Assembly (NCBI RefSeq): GCF_014696625.1
Contig: NZ_JACJQL010000026.1
Span: 1 to 64,000 of the forward strand
Reading direction: 5' to 3'
Length of the DNA: 64,000 nt
Source of the DNA: Nostoc parmelioides FACHB-3921
GTDB taxonomy: Bacteria > Cyanobacteriota > Cyanobacteriia > Cyanobacteriales > Nostocaceae
Part shown: piece after piece, positions 1 to 7,888 of the stretch
Position numbering within the stretch: the first letter of the stretch is position 1
Layout of the letters: each line of letters opens with the position of its first letter
The notes under the pieces: generated by a model
The model's input: the letters and a program-made list of their open reading frames with translations, nothing else
Database searches by the model: none
Told to the model about the DNA's origin: nothing
Made by a program: the position numbers and the translations under genes

Positions 1-25
1 AGGAGGCGAGCGTCGCTCGCCTCCT
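1..25. repeat. Perfect GC-rich palindrome
   Basis: Two 12-bp arms (AGGAGGCGAGCG and its exact complement) flank a single T. A C-rich stretch follows. The element lies at the window edge, so what precedes it is unknown. It may be a terminator stem without a T tail or one of the dispersed cyanobacterial palindromes. Confidence 0.6.
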
Positions 26-99
26 CCCCCTCCCCACCACATGATTATCATTTTTATTTAGATAAGTTTAAGTATTTTAGCTCATTGACAAAATACACT

Positions 100-207
100 T
101 TAATCTAACCCCTCACGAGTGCCCAGTGGCGGTAATTGATTAATAAAATATCCAGAAGCCGCACCGATAAATGCAGCTACTAAAACTTGTAAAATTTCAT
201 TTAGCAT
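100..207 (-). CDS. Possible 35-residue membrane peptide
   Basis: This is an ATG-initiated frame of 35 codons plus TAA. The product is hydrophobic over about residues 5-24 (small residues plus Leu, Val, Ile and Phe) and ends in a polar tail rich in Pro, Gly, Arg and Glu. The pattern fits a single-span membrane peptide like the small subunits of thylakoid complexes, but I do not recognise it as any known Psb, Psa, Pet or Ndh subunit. There is no clear Shine-Dalgarno sequence upstream. It is divergent from the RCCR-like gene with a repeat-containing spacer between them. It could be a chance frame. The reason to list it is the clean hydrophobic-then-polar composition. Confidence 0.35.
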   Translation of the reverse strand: MLNEILQVLVAAFIGAASGYFINQLPPLGTREGLD

Positions 208-298
208 AGATAAATTAACTACATTAATAAGTTACGATTCTGCTGAATTACACTGAATTTACTATATATACTTGAACAAAAGCAATAAATAACACTAG

Positions 299-357
299 TA
301 GTAGGGTAGGCAATGGTCACCGTATGATGATTTTGGTGGGCAATGCCCACCCTACTA
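299..357. repeat. Imperfect inverted repeat (TAGTAGGGTGGGCAATGCCC family)
   Basis: The arms at 299-321 and 335-357 are 23 bp long with four mismatches. The right arm itself contains the inner palindrome GGGCAATGCCC. The same core recurs at 42735-42759 and, in part, near 59182-59205. It lies between the 35-residue frame and the RCCR-like gene and is a dispersed intergenic repeat. Confidence 0.65.
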
Positions 358-483
358 AGACATTTATTCTTATTAACTGTAGAAAGGATGAGAGGGGAAC
401 TCAAACACAAGCGAGATGTAGACGTTTTACCTCTCAATTAACTTTGTTTGCATACATCCTGATGAAAAGGAACATTGCAAACA

Positions 484-1242
484 ATGCTGGAACAGCAACT
501 TTTTGTAGACAGTACAGCCAGATTTGAGGAGTTATGGAATATTACCAAAGAACTCCGCCAGAAACTAGACGCACGTTTTGAGTTACGGCTCAACGAGTCT
601 ACCAAGGATTTACAAAATTATTCTGCTCAAGTGGGAGCCGCACATGGTTCGCTGAATACTTTCTCTGGTGCGGAAGTTGATTGGCTGGTGCATTCTTGGT
701 TGCGGGAACCTATTTCAGGTTTTTGCAATATGCACTTAACAGTTTGGTTAGGTTCACAGATTCGCGTTCCCCATCTGGCTTTTGCTTTTGCAACTGTGCC
801 AAATTTATTCTTTTACATGGATTACATCAGTCGCGGTGATTTGTTGACTGATTTAGATTATTTAGACCGTTATTATGAACCTGCAAACGAGAGATATTTA
901 ACATTTCTCAAAGACGACCGTTTTCAGCAATATCACAGCAAAACTCTCTATATTCGTCAAGTACAATCACAAACAAGCCTTTGTTACACCAGTCAAATCA
1001 CAGATGAAACAATTGCTACCCTGCGTTTAACAGCTCATGAGATGATGGATCGTTGGTTGGGTTGGGTAGATGAAGCGGAACCTGTACCAGAATCAGAACG
1101 TGCGGCTTTAGCGCAACGTGATTTAATTGTCCGCCGAGCGATCGCTGAACGTGACCCAGATAATAAAATTGCAGTGCAGCTATTCGGCGAATACATGACA
1201 GATCAATTAGTGCGATCGCTTTGGGGAGACAATAGAATTTAG
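484..1242 (+). CDS. Red chlorophyll catabolite reductase (RCCR)-like protein
   Basis: The product (252 residues) matches the plant RCCR family, part of the ferredoxin-dependent bilin reductase superfamily. In plants RCCR reduces the open-chain red chlorophyll catabolite. Visible family features are a central DYLDRYY segment, a following region of aligned polar residues, and a C-terminal block with RRAIAERDP followed by LFGEYMTDQLVRSLW, which lines up with the plant C-terminus. The ATG at 484 is preferred over the TTG at 475 because AAAAGGAA ends about 11 nt upstream of it. A pseudo-amidase (89 nt downstream) and an aldehyde dehydrogenase follow on the same strand. Family membership is fairly secure. 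The substrate in a cyanobacterium is unknown and could be a bilin, a chlorophyll breakdown product or something else. Confidence 0.8.
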   Translation: MLEQQLFVDSTARFEELWNITKELRQKLDARFELRLNESTKDLQNYSAQVGAAHGSLNTFSGAEVDWLVHSWLREPISGFCNMHLTVWLGSQIRVPHLAFAFATVPNLFFYMDYISRGDLLTDLDYLDRYYEPANERYLTFLKDDRFQQYHSKTLYIRQVQSQTSLCYTSQITDETIATLRLTAHEMMDRWLGWVDEAEPVPESERAALAQRDLIVRRAIAERDPDNKIAVQLFGEYMTDQLVRSLWGDNRI

Positions 1243-1275
1243 TCAGAGACGCGATTAATCGCGTCTGTACAATTG
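1242..1275. repeat. 34-bp dispersed palindromic repeat, copy 1
   Basis: The core AGACGCGATTAATCGCGTCT (1247-1266) is a perfect 20-bp palindrome. With its flanks, 34 bp are identical to the inverse complement of 16237-16270. It starts on the last base of the RCCR-like stop codon and could form a hairpin in the mRNA. Confidence 0.85.
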
Positions 1276-1330
1276 TCGGTTGTCATCTTCTTTACTTCCC
1301 CTGCTCCCCCTGCCCCCCTGCTCCTTTTTT

Positions 1331-2374
1331 ATGGTAGATAATCCTGGGAATCTCAACTCATTTCGGGCTTTGGCGCTGCAAGTTACTTGTCATGCAGTCA
1401 ATCAAGCGAGCGATCGCCAAGAAGCTGGGTTAATGATGCAAAATACAATTAACCGCTTGGCACAACAAATTGCCGCCAGTATTGCTTTTATTGGGTTTGA
1501 CTGTCGCTTAATTGTGTTACCAGAATATTTTCTCACAGGCTTTCCGATGGGAGAACCTTTGCAAGTATGGGCAGATAAAGCTTGTTTGGAAATTAACGGT
1601 GCAGAGTATGAAGCACTGGGAATGATTGCTCAAAAACAGCAAATATTTCTTGCAGGTAACGCTTACGAACTTGACCCCAATTTCCCCGGATTATACTTCC
1701 AAACTTGTTTTGTGATTGACCCCTCTGGTTCAGTAGTGTTACGGTATCGGCGGTTAAATTCTTTATTCGCTCCCACACCCCATGATGTTTGGGATAAATA
1801 CCTTGATTGTTACGGCTTGGAAGGTGTGTTTCCTGTGGCTAAAACTGCCATTGGTAATTTAGCAGCTTTGGCATCAGAGGAAATTTTATACCCGGAAGTA
1901 GCTAGATGTTTGGCAATGCGGGGGGCAGAAATTTTTCTCCATTCCACATCTGAGGTGTATAGCAAGAACCTCACCCCCAAAGATGCAGCAAAAATTAGTC
2001 GTGCTGTTGAGAATATGGCTTATGTAGTTTCAGCCAACAGCGCAGGTTTAGCGAATAGTGCGATTCCCATTGGTTCCGTTGATGGCGGCTCCAAAATCAT
2101 TGACCATCGTGGGATAATCTTAGCAGAAACAGGCGCAGGTGAAAGTATGGCTGCTTTTGCAGAAATAGACTTAGCTGCATTAAGACGCGATCGCACCAGA
2201 CCAGGTTTAAATAATTTATTATCGCGCCAAAGGTTTGAAATGTATGCTCAAAGCTACAGTCAAGCTAAATTTTACCCAGCAAACACTATGCTGAATAAAG
2301 AAATAGAGCGCAAACATTTTATACAAACACAGCAGGAAACTATTGAACGCTTAACTCGGTTAGGGATTATTTGA
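1331..2374 (+). CDS. Nitrilase-superfamily (CN hydrolase) protein, catalytically degenerate
   Basis: The product (347 residues) has the carbon-nitrogen hydrolase fold of aliphatic amidases. LPEYFLTGFP carries the expected catalytic Glu (E65). RYRRLN has Arg141 where the family has the catalytic Lys. SEEILYPEVARCLAMRGAE has Ser182 where the nucleophilic Cys is expected, five residues before the conserved YPE. The codon there is TCA. An active C-N hydrolase is therefore unlikely by the standard mechanism. The ATG at 1331 is chosen because the upstream in-frame stretch is a low-complexity CT-rich tract. It lies between the RCCR-like and aldehyde dehydrogenase genes on the same strand. It may be a binding or regulatory pseudoenzyme, or use Ser in an unusual way. 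Confidence 0.8.
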   Translation: MVDNPGNLNSFRALALQVTCHAVNQASDRQEAGLMMQNTINRLAQQIAASIAFIGFDCRLIVLPEYFLTGFPMGEPLQVWADKACLEINGAEYEALGMIAQKQQIFLAGNAYELDPNFPGLYFQTCFVIDPSGSVVLRYRRLNSLFAPTPHDVWDKYLDCYGLEGVFPVAKTAIGNLAALASEEILYPEVARCLAMRGAEIFLHSTSEVYSKNLTPKDAAKISRAVENMAYVVSANSAGLANSAIPIGSVDGGSKIIDHRGIILAETGAGESMAAFAEIDLAALRRDRTRPGLNNLLSRQRFEMYAQSYSQAKFYPANTMLNKEIERKHFIQTQQETIERLTRLGII

Positions 2375-2419
2375 TGGGGACTGGGGATTAGGGATTGGGG
2401 ATTGGGAAAAACTAAGTAC

Positions 2420-2439
2420 AAACGTTGTATACAACGTTT
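2420..2439. promoter_or_regulatory. Perfect 20-bp palindrome before the aldehyde dehydrogenase
   Basis: AAACGTTGTATACAACGTTT is self-complementary over all 20 bases and sits 70 nt before the aldehyde dehydrogenase start. The symmetry suits a dimeric regulator site. It could equally be one more dispersed repeat, since an STRR tract follows directly. Confidence 0.4.
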
Positions 2440-2455
2440 CTTCTATTAACCAATA

Positions 2456-2506
2456 ACTGTTGACTATTGACTGTTGACTGTTGACTGTTGACAACTGACA
2501 ACTAAC
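2456..2506 (+). repeat. STRR heptamer repeats (TTGACTG)
   Basis: Consecutive TTGACTG/TTGACTA heptamers followed by degenerate ACAACTG units, ending just before the aldehyde dehydrogenase start codon. This class is typical of heterocystous cyanobacteria. Confidence 0.85.
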
Positions 2507-2508
2507 AA

Positions 2509-3930
2509 ATGACCAAAACAATCGAAGTTCGTAATCCACGTACGGGAAAATTTGATTATGTGATTATACCGCCGCCGCCGAGGTTGCTAGCACAGCAGTG
2601 TAACCGGGCGCGACGGGCGCAATCTCGTTGGCAAGAATTGGGTGTGGAAGGAAGAATCGCGGCTTTACAGCAATGGAAACAAGCTATACTTTCCCGACGT
2701 GAACAACTAACAGAAGCTTTGGTAAATGATACGGGTAGATTATCTATAACTGTATTAGAAATTGATTCTTTTATTGCCAGTATCGATCGCTGGTGTGGTT
2801 TAGCCCCAGAATTATTACAAGAGTCTGCCAAAAATACCAGCATTCCCTTTATCGCCTTACAACAATCATTAGTTCCTTACCCCCTTGTCGGCGTAATTAG
2901 TCCGTGGAATTTTCCTTTGTTGCTGTCAATGATTGATACAATTCCAGCGTTGTTGGCTGGTTGTGCGGTGGTTGTCAAACCTAGTGAAATAGCCCCCCGA
3001 TTTGTTGCGCCTCTGTTGATGGCATTAAATACGGTTCCTGAGTTGCGCGATATCTTAATTTTTGTGGAGGGAGGCGGAGAAACTGGGGCAAATTTAATTA
3101 ATTATGTTGATTTGGTATGTTTTACGGGTAGTGTAGCTACAGGAAGAGAAGTAGCAGAAGCCGCAGCTAGGCGTTTTATTCCAGCTTACTTGGAATTGGG
3201 AGGCAAAGATCCGGCGATCGTTTTAGAGTCGGCCAATTTAGAGTTAGCAACCTCAGCTATTTTGTGGGGTGCGGTTGTAAATACAGGACAATCTTGTTTA
3301 TCTATTGAAAGAATTTACGTAGCTGAATCTAGATTTGAAGAGTTTTATCATCAACTCATAGCTAAAGCCCATCGTCTACAACTAGCTTACCCTTTAGTAG
3401 AAGATGGAGCGATCGGCCCCATTATTGCCGAAAGACAAGCCGGAATTATTAACGACCATATTTTAGATGCAGTTGAGAAAGGGGCAGTAATTCACTGCGG
3501 TGGTAAAGTCGAAGAATTAGGCGGCGGCTGGTGGTGTCGTCCTACAGTCATGACTAATGTTAATCACTCCATGAAGGTGATGACTGAAGAAACTTTTGGC
3601 CCAATTATGCCGGTTATGCCTTTTCCCGACGTAGAAGAAGCCGTATATTTAGCCAATGACTCAATTTATGGACTAAGTGCGGCGGTGTTTGCAGGTTCAG
3701 AAGATGAAGCTTTAAAAGTTGCTCGACCATTAAATGCAGGTGCTATCAGTATTAATGATGCTGCTCTCACTGCTGTGATGCACGAAGGAGAAAAAAACGC
3801 TTTCAACTTTTCTGGTCTTGGTGGTTCGCGTATGGGTGCATCAGGGTTGAAGCGGTTCCTGAGAAAACAAGCATTTTTGATTAAAACCAACTCTGCCTAT
3901 GATCCTTGGTGGTTTGATAAGGGGGAATGA
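2509..3930 (+). CDS. NAD(P)-dependent aldehyde dehydrogenase
   Basis: The product (473 residues) is a full-length aldehyde dehydrogenase that oxidises an aldehyde to a carboxylate with NAD(P). The catalytic machinery is intact: SPWNFP with the conserved Asn (N134), VVKPSE for cofactor binding, FTGS, LELGGKDP with the general base Glu (E229) and NTGQSC with the nucleophilic Cys (C263). Near the C-terminus, EETFGP (residues about 361-366) is also conserved. The length and the missing N-terminal extension suggest a class-3-like enzyme. The substrate cannot be told. It is preceded by an STRR tract and a 20-bp palindrome, and probably belongs with the two genes upstream. A Uma2 gene on the other strand follows. 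Confidence 0.9.
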   Translation: MTKTIEVRNPRTGKFDYVIIPPPPRLLAQQCNRARRAQSRWQELGVEGRIAALQQWKQAILSRREQLTEALVNDTGRLSITVLEIDSFIASIDRWCGLAPELLQESAKNTSIPFIALQQSLVPYPLVGVISPWNFPLLLSMIDTIPALLAGCAVVVKPSEIAPRFVAPLLMALNTVPELRDILIFVEGGGETGANLINYVDLVCFTGSVATGREVAEAAARRFIPAYLELGGKDPAIVLESANLELATSAILWGAVVNTGQSCLSIERIYVAESRFEEFYHQLIAKAHRLQLAYPLVEDGAIGPIIAERQAGIINDHILDAVEKGAVIHCGGKVEELGGGWWCRPTVMTNVNHSMKVMTEETFGPIMPVMPFPDVEEAVYLANDSIYGLSAAVFAGSEDEALKVARPLNAGAISINDAALTAVMHEGEKNAFNFSGLGGSRMGASGLKRFLRKQAFLIKTNSAYDPWWFDKGE

Positions 3931-3989
3931 CAATTTACTGAATAAATATGGTATGGGGAATAGAGGTAAAGCTTTGGTTGGTTTTATAG

Positions 3990-4030
3990 CTGTTGACTGT
4001 TGACGGTTGACTGTTGACTGTTGACGGTTG
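3990..4030 (+). repeat. STRR heptamer repeats (TTGACTG/TTGACGG)
   Basis: About six heptamer units downstream of the aldehyde dehydrogenase gene, in the spacer towards the convergent Uma2 gene. The rest of the 3931-4162 spacer holds only short degenerate GTAGCG-type repeat fragments. Confidence 0.8.
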
Positions 4031-4162
4031 TGAGGGTTTTATCTTGGCTTGATGTCGTAATTTATCTGGCTACGGCTATGCTTCCCACATTAATGTTCTG
4101 TTTCCAATACAGAACTAATGTTTTTAAACGCAGCGAAAAGTTTTGTTCGCGTAGCGTCTCTG

Positions 4163-4858
4163 TTAAGAGAAAGAAAGTTTCCCTTGAGACTTTTTGAAGT
4201 CTTGATGTTCTGGTGTAGATAATCCCTGCTGCAAAACAGCTAATACTGTAGCTAAGTCGCCTGATAATAAAGCAGACTTCGCTAACCACAACCCCGGAAA
4301 TGTTTGTGAACGCAATATATTATCTGTATTTACTTCAAGCTGTATATACTCACCTGCTTGTAACTTAAACCAATCAAATTGATTATCATAAACTCGCCAA
4401 ACTAAATACTCTTGGACTTGATTACGCCGATACACTTTTAATTTTTCATGTAAATCATAGGAAGCAGTAGAAGCAGCGATTTCTACAATTAATTCTGGCG
4501 CACCTTCTAAATAATCATCTTGATTAATGCGCGATCGCCCTCCTTGTTCTATTCTGAGTAAAGCATCTGGTTGGGGTTCATTATCGGCATCAATGATGAC
4601 TGTAGTATTGTCGGCTAAACCTACGCCCGGTGTTGCTGCTTTGTAAACACCCAACCAAGTCATAATATAAGCATGGGGTTCGCCATGACTTTTGATTCTT
4701 AACGGTGATGCCACGTAAACAATTCCTTCAATCAGTTCTGCTTTTTTCAAATGAGGCATAGCACGGTATCTGCGCTCAAATTCATAACGGGTGAGCCTAT
4801 CGCCATTTTCTAATGGGGGAATTACCAAAAGTTGAGAGGTTTTCTCAGCAGATATCAT
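4163..4858 (-). CDS. Uma2-family PD-(D/E)XK nuclease-like protein
   Basis: The product (231 residues) belongs to the Uma2 (DUF820) family, which expands greatly in cyanobacteria and has a restriction-endonuclease-like fold. Visible motifs are LIEGIVY near residue 43, QPDALL with the acidic residue of the fold, and PELIVEIAAS with the motif Glu, followed by the Lys/Tyr-rich KLKVYRR. The protein has about 40 extra residues at the C-terminus compared with the family's usual 185-200, ending in a Gln/Lys-rich tail. Biological function of the family is unclear; roles as solitary nucleases or mobile-element remnants have been suggested. A second Uma2 gene is divergent 231 bp away. Confidence 0.8.
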   Translation of the reverse strand: MISAEKTSQLLVIPPLENGDRLTRYEFERRYRAMPHLKKAELIEGIVYVASPLRIKSHGEPHAYIMTWLGVYKAATPGVGLADNTTVIIDADNEPQPDALLRIEQGGRSRINQDDYLEGAPELIVEIAASTASYDLHEKLKVYRRNQVQEYLVWRVYDNQFDWFKLQAGEYIQLEVNTDNILRSQTFPGLWLAKSALLSGDLATVLAVLQQGLSTPEHQDFKKSQGKLSFS

Positions 4859-5089
4859 AACTTTTCAGGGTGAAATGTCTAGTAGCACGACACATCTCAA
4901 TTATTGCAAAAAATATTGTTGCCTGAGGACGTAAACAAATTTACCTAAAACATCTGATGAGCAATGGCGTTCCAACGACTGTAGGTCATCGCCTGCCTCA
5001 GAATTATGATCATCGTACACTTGCCCCAAAGGTTAAAATCAAACTAAACTTCTTGTGTTTACGGTACAACCAAAGCTAAATCAAGTGTT

Positions 5090-5641
5090 ATGACCGTAAC
5101 TACCTATAAATGGACAATAGAACGCTATCACCGAGCAATAGAAGCAGGCATTTTTGACGACCAGCCTCTGGAATTATTGCGTGGCGACCTGATTGTTATG
5201 CCTCCAGAACGAGAACCTCACGCTTACTACAACACAGAAGCCGCAGATTATCTCCGCACATTACTTGGTGAGCGAGTAAAAATCCGTGATGCTAAACCAA
5301 TTACCTTACCTAACGATTCTGAACCCGCGCCCGATGTTGCTATTGTCAAACCTTTAGGTGAGATTTACTTAAAACATCACCCTTACCCAGAAGATATTTT
5401 CTGGGTAATTGAATTTGCTAATGCCACCTTAAATAAAGACTTAGGTGATAAAAAAGAAATCTACGCTGAGGCTGGTATTACTGAATATTGGGTTGTTAAC
5501 TTAAAAAATACCCAGTTAAAAGTCTTTCGTGACCTCAACAATCAGCAATATACAACCGAACTAACCCTCACAACAGGCACTATTTCACCCTTGGCCTTTC
5601 CTGATGTCTTAATACAAGTTGAGCGCCTTATAAGTGTATGA
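5090..5641 (+). CDS. Uma2-family PD-(D/E)XK nuclease-like protein
   Basis: The product (183 residues) is of standard Uma2 length. LELLRGDLIVMPP is the N-terminal family motif, APDVAIV supplies the Asp and FWVIEFANATLNKD the Glu of the nuclease-like core, and KKEIYAEAGITEYWVV is the conserved Lys-containing helix and strand. It shows only family-level similarity to the divergent Uma2 gene next to it, so the pair is not a recent duplication. It ends 91 nt before aroA on the same strand. No partner gene or DNA target is evident. Confidence 0.85.
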   Translation: MTVTTYKWTIERYHRAIEAGIFDDQPLELLRGDLIVMPPEREPHAYYNTEAADYLRTLLGERVKIRDAKPITLPNDSEPAPDVAIVKPLGEIYLKHHPYPEDIFWVIEFANATLNKDLGDKKEIYAEAGITEYWVVNLKNTQLKVFRDLNNQQYTTELTLTTGTISPLAFPDVLIQVERLISV

Positions 5642-5732
5642 AAAAAACACCAAAAAATATGACTGTTCCAGCAACCTTCATGATATGGGAACATATATAA
5701 GTTGTAGCTGACCACCCAGATAGAGGTTGAAA

Positions 5733-7013
5733 GTGGATACCATCGCCATTCCCGCTCTGAATCGTCCTGTGGATGCCACAGTAGAGATTCCGGGTTCCAA
5801 AAGTATCACTAATCGGGCATTGCTTGTTGCGGCTTTAGCGCAAGGCGACTCTACTTTAGAAAATGCCTTATTTAGTGAAGATAGTGAATATTTTGCTAAA
5901 TGTGTAGAGCAGTTGGGTATTCCCATCACACTAAATCCTCATCTGGCGCAAATCCAAGTTTCAGGAAAGGGAGGCGACATCCCCGCAAAACAAGCAGATT
6001 TGTTTGTGGGTTTAGCCGGTACAGCAGCAAGATTTATCACGGCGTTGGTAGCACTTGGTAATGGCGAATATCGCTTAGATGGGGTTCCCCGGATGCGGGA
6101 ACGTCCAATGGGTGACTTGGTAACGGTGTTACAAAACAGTGGCATAACGATTAACTTTGAGGGCAACTCTGGTTTTATGCCCTACACTATTTATGGTCAG
6201 CAATTCGCAGGTGGACATTTTCGCCTCAAAGCTAACCAAACCAGTCAGCAACTTTCCGCTTTGTTGATGATTGCACCCTACGCCCAACAAGATACAACCA
6301 TTGAGGTTGAGGGTACATTGGTTTCCCAATCTTATGTAAAAATGACTTGTCGCCTGATGGCTGATTTTGGTGTGGATGTCACCCAAACTGACGACAACCA
6401 ATTTCATATCAAAGCAGGTCAACGTTACCAACCTCGACACTATACGATAGAACCCGATGCGTCGAATGCTTCTTATTTCTTCGCCGCCGCCGCCGTTACT
6501 GGTGGACGAGTGCGGGTAAACCATTTAACTAAACAATCTTGTCAAGGTGATATTTTGTGGCTGAATGTTTTAGAACAGATGGGTTGTCAGGTGCTTGAGG
6601 GTGAAGATTACACCGAGGTGATAGGCCCAGAACAATTACAGGGTATTGACGTTGATATGAATGATATGTCGGATTTGGTGCAAACATTGGGAGCGATCGC
6701 TCCTTATGCTAAATCACCTGTTATCATCCGTAATGTAGAACATATCCGCTATAAAGAAACCGAACGTATCCGCGCCGTTGTTACCGAATTGCGTCGTTTA
6801 GGTGTGAAAGTTGAAGAATTTGCCGACGGGATGAAAATTGAACCAACCCCCATCACCCCAGCCGCTATCGAAACCTACCACGACCATAGAATGGCAATGG
6901 CTTTTGCCGTCACAGGTTTAAAAACCCCCGGTATTGTGATTCAAGACCCCGGTTGTACAGCCAAGACATTCCCCGACTACTTCACCCGCTTCTTTAAAAT
7001 GATTGGTCAATAG
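5733..7013 (+). CDS. aroA: 3-phosphoshikimate 1-carboxyvinyltransferase (EPSP synthase)
   Basis: The enzyme transfers the enolpyruvyl group of phosphoenolpyruvate to shikimate 3-phosphate, the sixth step of the shikimate pathway. The sequence shows GSKSITNRAL at the N-terminus, LAGTAARF for the substrate site, RMRERPMGDL, and a C-terminal DHRMAMAF block, all standard for the family, and the length (426 residues) is usual. The GTG at 5733 is preferred over the TTG at 5727, because AGAGG (5722-5726) would touch the TTG but sits six bases before the GTG. The stop codon TAG (7011-7013) lies inside the first unit of an STRR array. A DUF3598-like gene follows 34 nt downstream. Confidence 0.95.
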   Translation: MDTIAIPALNRPVDATVEIPGSKSITNRALLVAALAQGDSTLENALFSEDSEYFAKCVEQLGIPITLNPHLAQIQVSGKGGDIPAKQADLFVGLAGTAARFITALVALGNGEYRLDGVPRMRERPMGDLVTVLQNSGITINFEGNSGFMPYTIYGQQFAGGHFRLKANQTSQQLSALLMIAPYAQQDTTIEVEGTLVSQSYVKMTCRLMADFGVDVTQTDDNQFHIKAGQRYQPRHYTIEPDASNASYFFAAAAVTGGRVRVNHLTKQSCQGDILWLNVLEQMGCQVLEGEDYTEVIGPEQLQGIDVDMNDMSDLVQTLGAIAPYAKSPVIIRNVEHIRYKETERIRAVVTELRRLGVKVEEFADGMKIEPTPITPAAIETYHDHRMAMAFAVTGLKTPGIVIQDPGCTAKTFPDYFTRFFKMIGQ

Positions 7014-7033
7014 TCAATAGTCAATAGTCAACA
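7005..7033 (+). repeat. STRR heptamer repeats (GTCAATA) starting in the aroA stop codon
   Basis: Three to four GTCAATA heptamers fill the spacer between aroA and the next gene. The first unit supplies the TAG stop of aroA. Confidence 0.85.
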
Positions 7034-7047
7034 ACCAGCAGCAGCCT

Positions 7048-7494
7048 ATGTCAAATATTCGTGAAGAAATGCCTGTACTTGCCCGCCATGAAGGTGAATG
7101 GACGGGTACATATACATTAATTGATACTTCCGGGAAAATTCTTGACCACCATCAATCTCACTTAAGTTGCCAATTTCCTGAAGATGGACTCTATCCTTAC
7201 TACCAAGTGAATCGCTATACTTGGGCTGATGGAAAAGAAGAAGTGCATAATTTTCCAGGGACATATCAAGATAAGATACTGTGGTTTAATAGCGATCGCA
7301 TCCAAGGTAAAGCCTGGGAAATAGATGACTCTACAGTTATCCTGTGGTTTTCCTATAAGACAGCCCCAGGAATGTACTTATATGAAATGATTCAAATCAG
7401 CCCTGATAATAACCATCGTGCTAGAACTTGGCACTGGTTTAAGAATGATCAAATATATCAACGTACTCTGATTCAAGAAGAGCGGCTAAAATAA
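7048..7494 (+). CDS. DUF3598-like calycin-type protein
   Basis: The product (148 residues) starts MSNIREEMPVLARHEGEW, a sequence typical of the cyanobacterial DUF3598 family, predicted beta-barrels of the calycin type (lipocalin-like). Aromatic residues alternate with polar ones along predicted strands, as in GTYTLIDTSG and ILWFNSDRI, and there is no signal peptide or membrane segment. It appears to hold a single barrel where many DUF3598 proteins have two, so it may be a one-domain form. It lies 34 nt after aroA, separated only by the STRR tract, and could be cotranscribed. The ligand is unknown; calycin relatives in cyanobacteria include bilin lyases, but no bilin motif is visible here. Confidence 0.7.
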   Translation: MSNIREEMPVLARHEGEWTGTYTLIDTSGKILDHHQSHLSCQFPEDGLYPYYQVNRYTWADGKEEVHNFPGTYQDKILWFNSDRIQGKAWEIDDSTVILWFSYKTAPGMYLYEMIQISPDNNHRARTWHWFKNDQIYQRTLIQEERLK

Positions 7495-7737
7495 TAATTC
7501 ACCATAGTTTAGAAAGTTATGCTTTTATCTGTTAGCGGTATAAGCTAAGCTGTTACGCATTTAAATTGTATATTTCGCACTCAGGTTGTCAAAAGTCCAA
7601 AGTCCACAGTTCAAGCTAGCCTTTGACTCTGGACTCTTGACTATAGACAGCCCTGACGCAAGAATATTTGATTTAGGTGCGTATCACCTTATTACGCTTT
7701 TAACTTACATAATCACTTGTATGGATTTTTGACTACT

Positions 7738-7775
7738 AACGGTTAACTGTCAACTGTCAACTGTCAACAGCCAAC
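7738..7775 (+). repeat. STRR heptamer repeats (GTCAACT)
   Basis: About four GTCAACT units, the inverse complement of the TTGACAG-type repeats elsewhere in the window. Confidence 0.8.
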
Positions 7776-7833
7776 ACGAAAAAATATGCAGATTAAATGC
7801 CTGACAGCTTAACTTTCTGAAAAAATAAAATGG

Positions 7834-7859
7834 TAGGGGTGCAAACTTTTGCGCCCCTA
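7834..7859 (+). promoter_or_regulatory. Hairpin upstream of hisS
   Basis: TAGGGGTGCAAA pairs with TTTGCGCCCCTA across two bases, with one G-T wobble. It ends 29 nt before the hisS start and has no T tail. It may be a leader structure of hisS, but the sequence looks like a general cyanobacterial palindrome, and no leader peptide with His codons is visible. Confidence 0.5.
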
Positions 7860-7888
7860 TCAAGTTTCAATTTAACAAAAATAGACGC

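Larger units (their letters stand above)
7495..7888. other. Intergenic region upstream of hisS
   Basis: No gene is visible in this 394-bp stretch. It holds degenerate GTCCAAA/GTCAACT repeats (7588-7640 and 7738-7775) and the hairpin at 7834-7859. The rest is plain AT-rich sequence. Confidence 0.6.

Noticed and set aside
219-527. Frames across the 299-357 repeat
   Set aside because: They cross an inverted repeat, on both strands, and overlap the RCCR-like gene start.
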